Shown: in pieces, positions 6,222 to 7,906 of the stretch
How positions within the stretch are numbered: position 1 is the stretch's first letter
Layout of the letters: every line of letters starts with the position of its first letter
Origin: Proteiniphilum sp. UBA4977
GTDB lineage: Bacteria; Bacteroidota; Bacteroidia; Bacteroidales; Dysgonomonadaceae
Length of the DNA: 7,906 nt
NCBI GenBank assembly: GCA_002398565.1
Contig: DGZP01000086.1
Coordinates: 37,767 to 45,672, forward strand
Direction of reading: 5' to 3'
Made by a program: the position numbers and the translations under genes
Notes under the pieces: model-generated
Databases searched by the model: none
The model's input: the letters and a program-made list of their open reading frames with translations, nothing else
Told to the model about the DNA's origin: nothing

Positions 6222-7235
6222 TTACGAAATGCGTATGGATTTTCCCACACGTAATACTGTTTTGGTGGTGATGTTGTTCATGTCGCATAAATTTTTCACC
6301 GAGGTTCCGTAACGCCTTGAGATTGCACCCAGCGTATCGCCCTGCTTAATACGATGATACTTCACATCCCCTGAGACATATTTGTTACTTTCGGTGGTCG
6401 GCTCCTTATAGGTCGAGGTGCTGCTAACAAGAGACCTGCTGCTGTTGGAAGTTTTTCTGTAGCTTGAATTGGTCACCAGGTATTCGTCACGATGGGTCAC
6501 TTTGTTTTCAAAATCGATGATAAAGTTGGGATTGATGGGTTTACCCAGAAAGCGGGTTTCAAAGTGAAGATGTGATCCGAACGACCTGCCCGTGTTACCG
6601 GCCAGTCCGATAGGTTGACCCGAACGGACAAAATCGTTTTCCTGTACCAGAAATTTGGAAAGATGGCCGTATACTGTCTCAAGGCCATTCACATGACGGA
6701 CAACCAGATAATAACCATACCCTCTTCTTTCGTATTGTTTCACCCTGATCTTCCCGTCGAACGCAGCATAAATGGTGTCGCCCGTCTGCGCCTTTATATC
6801 AATTCCATAGTGATAACGAAGGCTACCTCTCCTGCCGAAATTAGAGGTCATGTGACCCACAGCAGGCATAGTGAAATTTTCCAGATCCACGATAAACGTA
6901 TCTGGGGCATTTTTTAAACTCTCGTAAATGTTCACGTGCTGATTCACCCACATGCCGCCGTAAATATCATCGGCAGGAATATCATTGGGATCAAATGTTT
7001 CCCTGCGTTCCTCGGCTTCATCGAGTACCGATAAATCCATTTTAAGTTTCAAACCGTCGGCAAATAAGCCTGTTTCTTCGCTTAAACTGGAGCTGTGGAG
7101 TTGTTTGACTGTTATTTCCGGCCTCGGCTTATCGGATGTGGCCGGCTTTGATTGTGTAAATGCGTTCAATGTAACGAACATCAAGGTTGCGGGCAAAAGG
7201 ATACGTGCTTTTGCGAAAAAATGTTTACTTTCCAT
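6222..7235 (-). CDS. Secreted M23-family metallopeptidase with C-terminal LysM domain
   Basis: The 337-residue protein is a predicted peptidoglycan hydrolase or division-linked LytM factor of the periplasm. A signal peptide covers about residues 1-28 (MESKHFFAKARILLP start). An acidic region of unknown role (about 30-120) precedes the M23 domain (about 122-240). The zinc and catalytic residues are intact: His142 and Asp146 in HYGID, His191 in YGHLS, and His222/His224 in SHLHFE, so it should be active. A Ser/Thr-rich linker (about 256-285) leads to a LysM glycan-binding domain (about 292-337) with KQGDTLGAISRRYGTS. ATG 7235 is chosen because the signal peptide begins there; the ATG at 7286 would add 17 polar residues ahead of it. 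It follows ndk after 63 bases and is closed by an intrinsic terminator. Confidence 0.93.
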   Translation of the reverse strand: MESKHFFAKARILLPATLMFVTLNAFTQSKPATSDKPRPEITVKQLHSSSLSEETGLFADGLKLKMDLSVLDEAEERRETFDPNDIPADDIYGGMWVNQHVNIYESLKNAPDTFIVDLENFTMPAVGHMTSNFGRRGSLRYHYGIDIKAQTGDTIYAAFDGKIRVKQYERRGYGYYLVVRHVNGLETVYGHLSKFLVQENDFVRSGQPIGLAGNTGRSFGSHLHFETRFLGKPINPNFIIDFENKVTHRDEYLVTNSSYRKTSNSSRSLVSSTSTYKEPTTESNKYVSGDVKYHRIKQGDTLGAISRRYGTSVKNLCDMNNITTKTVLRVGKSIRIS

Positions 7236-7298
7236 TGCTACCTGACTCTTTATATTAATTGATCCGTTTTGGAATTTGCTGATCATTCTTATTACGGT

Positions 7299-7760
7299 TT
7301 ACAGTTCATCATTCGCGTAAAAATAGGGAGTGAGATGAGAAGTATAATCAAAAATCTCTCCTTCGGAGAAAAAACGTTTCAACTCTGTTGCGGCTGCTTC
7401 AGGAGAATCAGCTGCATGCACAATATTCTCCTGCACGCTCATGCTATAATCACCCCTGATTGTTCCCGGTTGAGCTTCTCTGCCATTTGTTACGCCTGCC
7501 AATTTTCTTACTGCGTTTACCACATCAATACCCTTGAGCGCCATTACAACTACAGGGCTTGCCTGCATAGAATCCTTGATTCTCCCGTAAAATGGCTTGT
7601 TTAGTAAATGAGCATAATGTTCTGCAAGGATTTTATCATCCAAACGCACCATCTTCATTCCCACAATCTGAATCCCTTTTTTTTCAAAGCGTGTAGTTAC
7701 TTCTCCCAGGATACCTCGTTGAACTGCTGATGGTTTTAGAATAACAAGCGTAATCTGCAT
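7299..7760 (-). CDS. ndk: Nucleoside diphosphate kinase
   Basis: The 153-residue enzyme transfers the gamma phosphate of ATP to NDPs and dNDPs through a phosphohistidine, balancing nucleotide pools. The active-site set is complete: Lys9 in LKPSAV, Tyr49, Phe57 in the Kpn-loop region, Arg85, Thr91, Arg102, Asn112 and the phosphorylated His115 in NIVHAADS. The Ala-Ala after the histidine replaces the commoner Gly/Ala-Ser. The length of 153 is normal for the family. A promoter-like TTTG-N20-TTACTTTG lies upstream. No terminator is seen before the M23 gene, so the two may share a transcript. Confidence 0.97.
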   Translation of the reverse strand: MQITLVILKPSAVQRGILGEVTTRFEKKGIQIVGMKMVRLDDKILAEHYAHLLNKPFYGRIKDSMQASPVVVMALKGIDVVNAVRKLAGVTNGREAQPGTIRGDYSMSVQENIVHAADSPEAAATELKRFFSEGEIFDYTSHLTPYFYANDEL

Positions 7761-7820
7761 GAATGATAAACTATTACTAAAAAGACTTTTTAATTATAGA
7801 TTTTTTTCCTTAATCAGTTT

Positions 7821-7852
7821 CAAAGTAAACTTTTTATTGTTTCACCGCCAAA
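7821..7852 (-). promoter_or_regulatory. Putative promoter of ndk
   Basis: On the minus strand TTTG (7852 to 7849) is followed after 20 bases by TTACTTTG (7828 to 7821). This fits the Bacteroidota -33 TTTG and, with one mismatch, the -7 TAnnTTTG at the expected spacing. Transcription would begin near 7814, giving an AT-rich leader of about 54 bases before the ATG at 7760. Confidence 0.55.
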
Positions 7853-7906
7853 TTGTGGATAGTTTTTTTTTGAGACCCTGAAGGTAAACCAAAAGCGAAA
7901 CAGGAT

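Noticed and set aside
6128..6250. Extended N-terminus for the DUF1599 protein, starting at 6250
   Set aside because: It would read through the intrinsic terminator and the promoter element and overlap the end of the M23 gene; the domain alignment begins after ATG 6127.
7236..7286. Extended start for the M23 peptidase at 7286
   Set aside because: It adds 17 polar residues before a normal signal peptide that begins at ATG 7235.
7816..7834. Small palindromes (AGTTT/AAACT, AAAGT/ACTTT) over the ndk -7 region, as a possible operator
   Set aside because: Five-bp AT-rich arms are expected by chance in this AT-rich leader.
7853..7906. Open minus-strand frame running in from the right edge, as the end of another gene
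   Set aside because: Too short to judge: the frames stay open only because of the edge, and no recognisable protein sequence or start is seen on either strand.

Overview
The window looks like a housekeeping stretch of a Bacteroidota chromosome, most likely order Bacteroidales. Three things support this. The proteins have a Bacteroidales character: TypA starts MQNIRNIAIIAH, there is a fused AraC-HTH/alkyltransferase, and there is a tandem DUF1599 protein. Several start regions carry the Bacteroidota -7 promoter element TAnnTTTG. Leaders are A-rich and mostly lack a strong Shine-Dalgarno. Genus cannot be read from the sequence; a Dysgonomonadaceae-type organism is only a guess.

Layout. At the left edge, on the minus strand, is the N-terminal part of an AraC-HTH/methylated-DNA-protein cysteine methyltransferase, cut by the window start. 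It diverges across a roughly 200-base spacer from typA (plus strand, ribosome-associated GTPase). All other genes lie on the minus strand and converge on typA. In transcription order, from the right edge leftwards, they are ndk, a secreted M23 peptidase with a LysM domain, an intrinsic terminator, a tandem DUF1599 protein, a DoxX/MauE-like membrane protein, tpiA, a second intrinsic terminator, a secreted SPOR-domain protein and folE. typA and folE end only 15 bases apart.

Transcription units suggested by spacing and terminators are: ndk with the M23 gene (63-base gap, no terminator seen); DUF1599-DoxX-tpiA (gaps of 5 and 10 bases, bounded by two terminators); and SPOR-folE (7-base gap). The functions are core ones: NTP balancing, glycolysis, pterin synthesis, translation stress, peptidoglycan remodelling and alkylation repair.

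There is no mobile element, CRISPR array, tRNA, rRNA or recognisable defence system. The least understood part is the DUF1599-DoxX pair locked into one unit with tpiA. No gene-free stretch exceeds 300 bases. The last 54 bases (7853-7906) hold nothing assignable.
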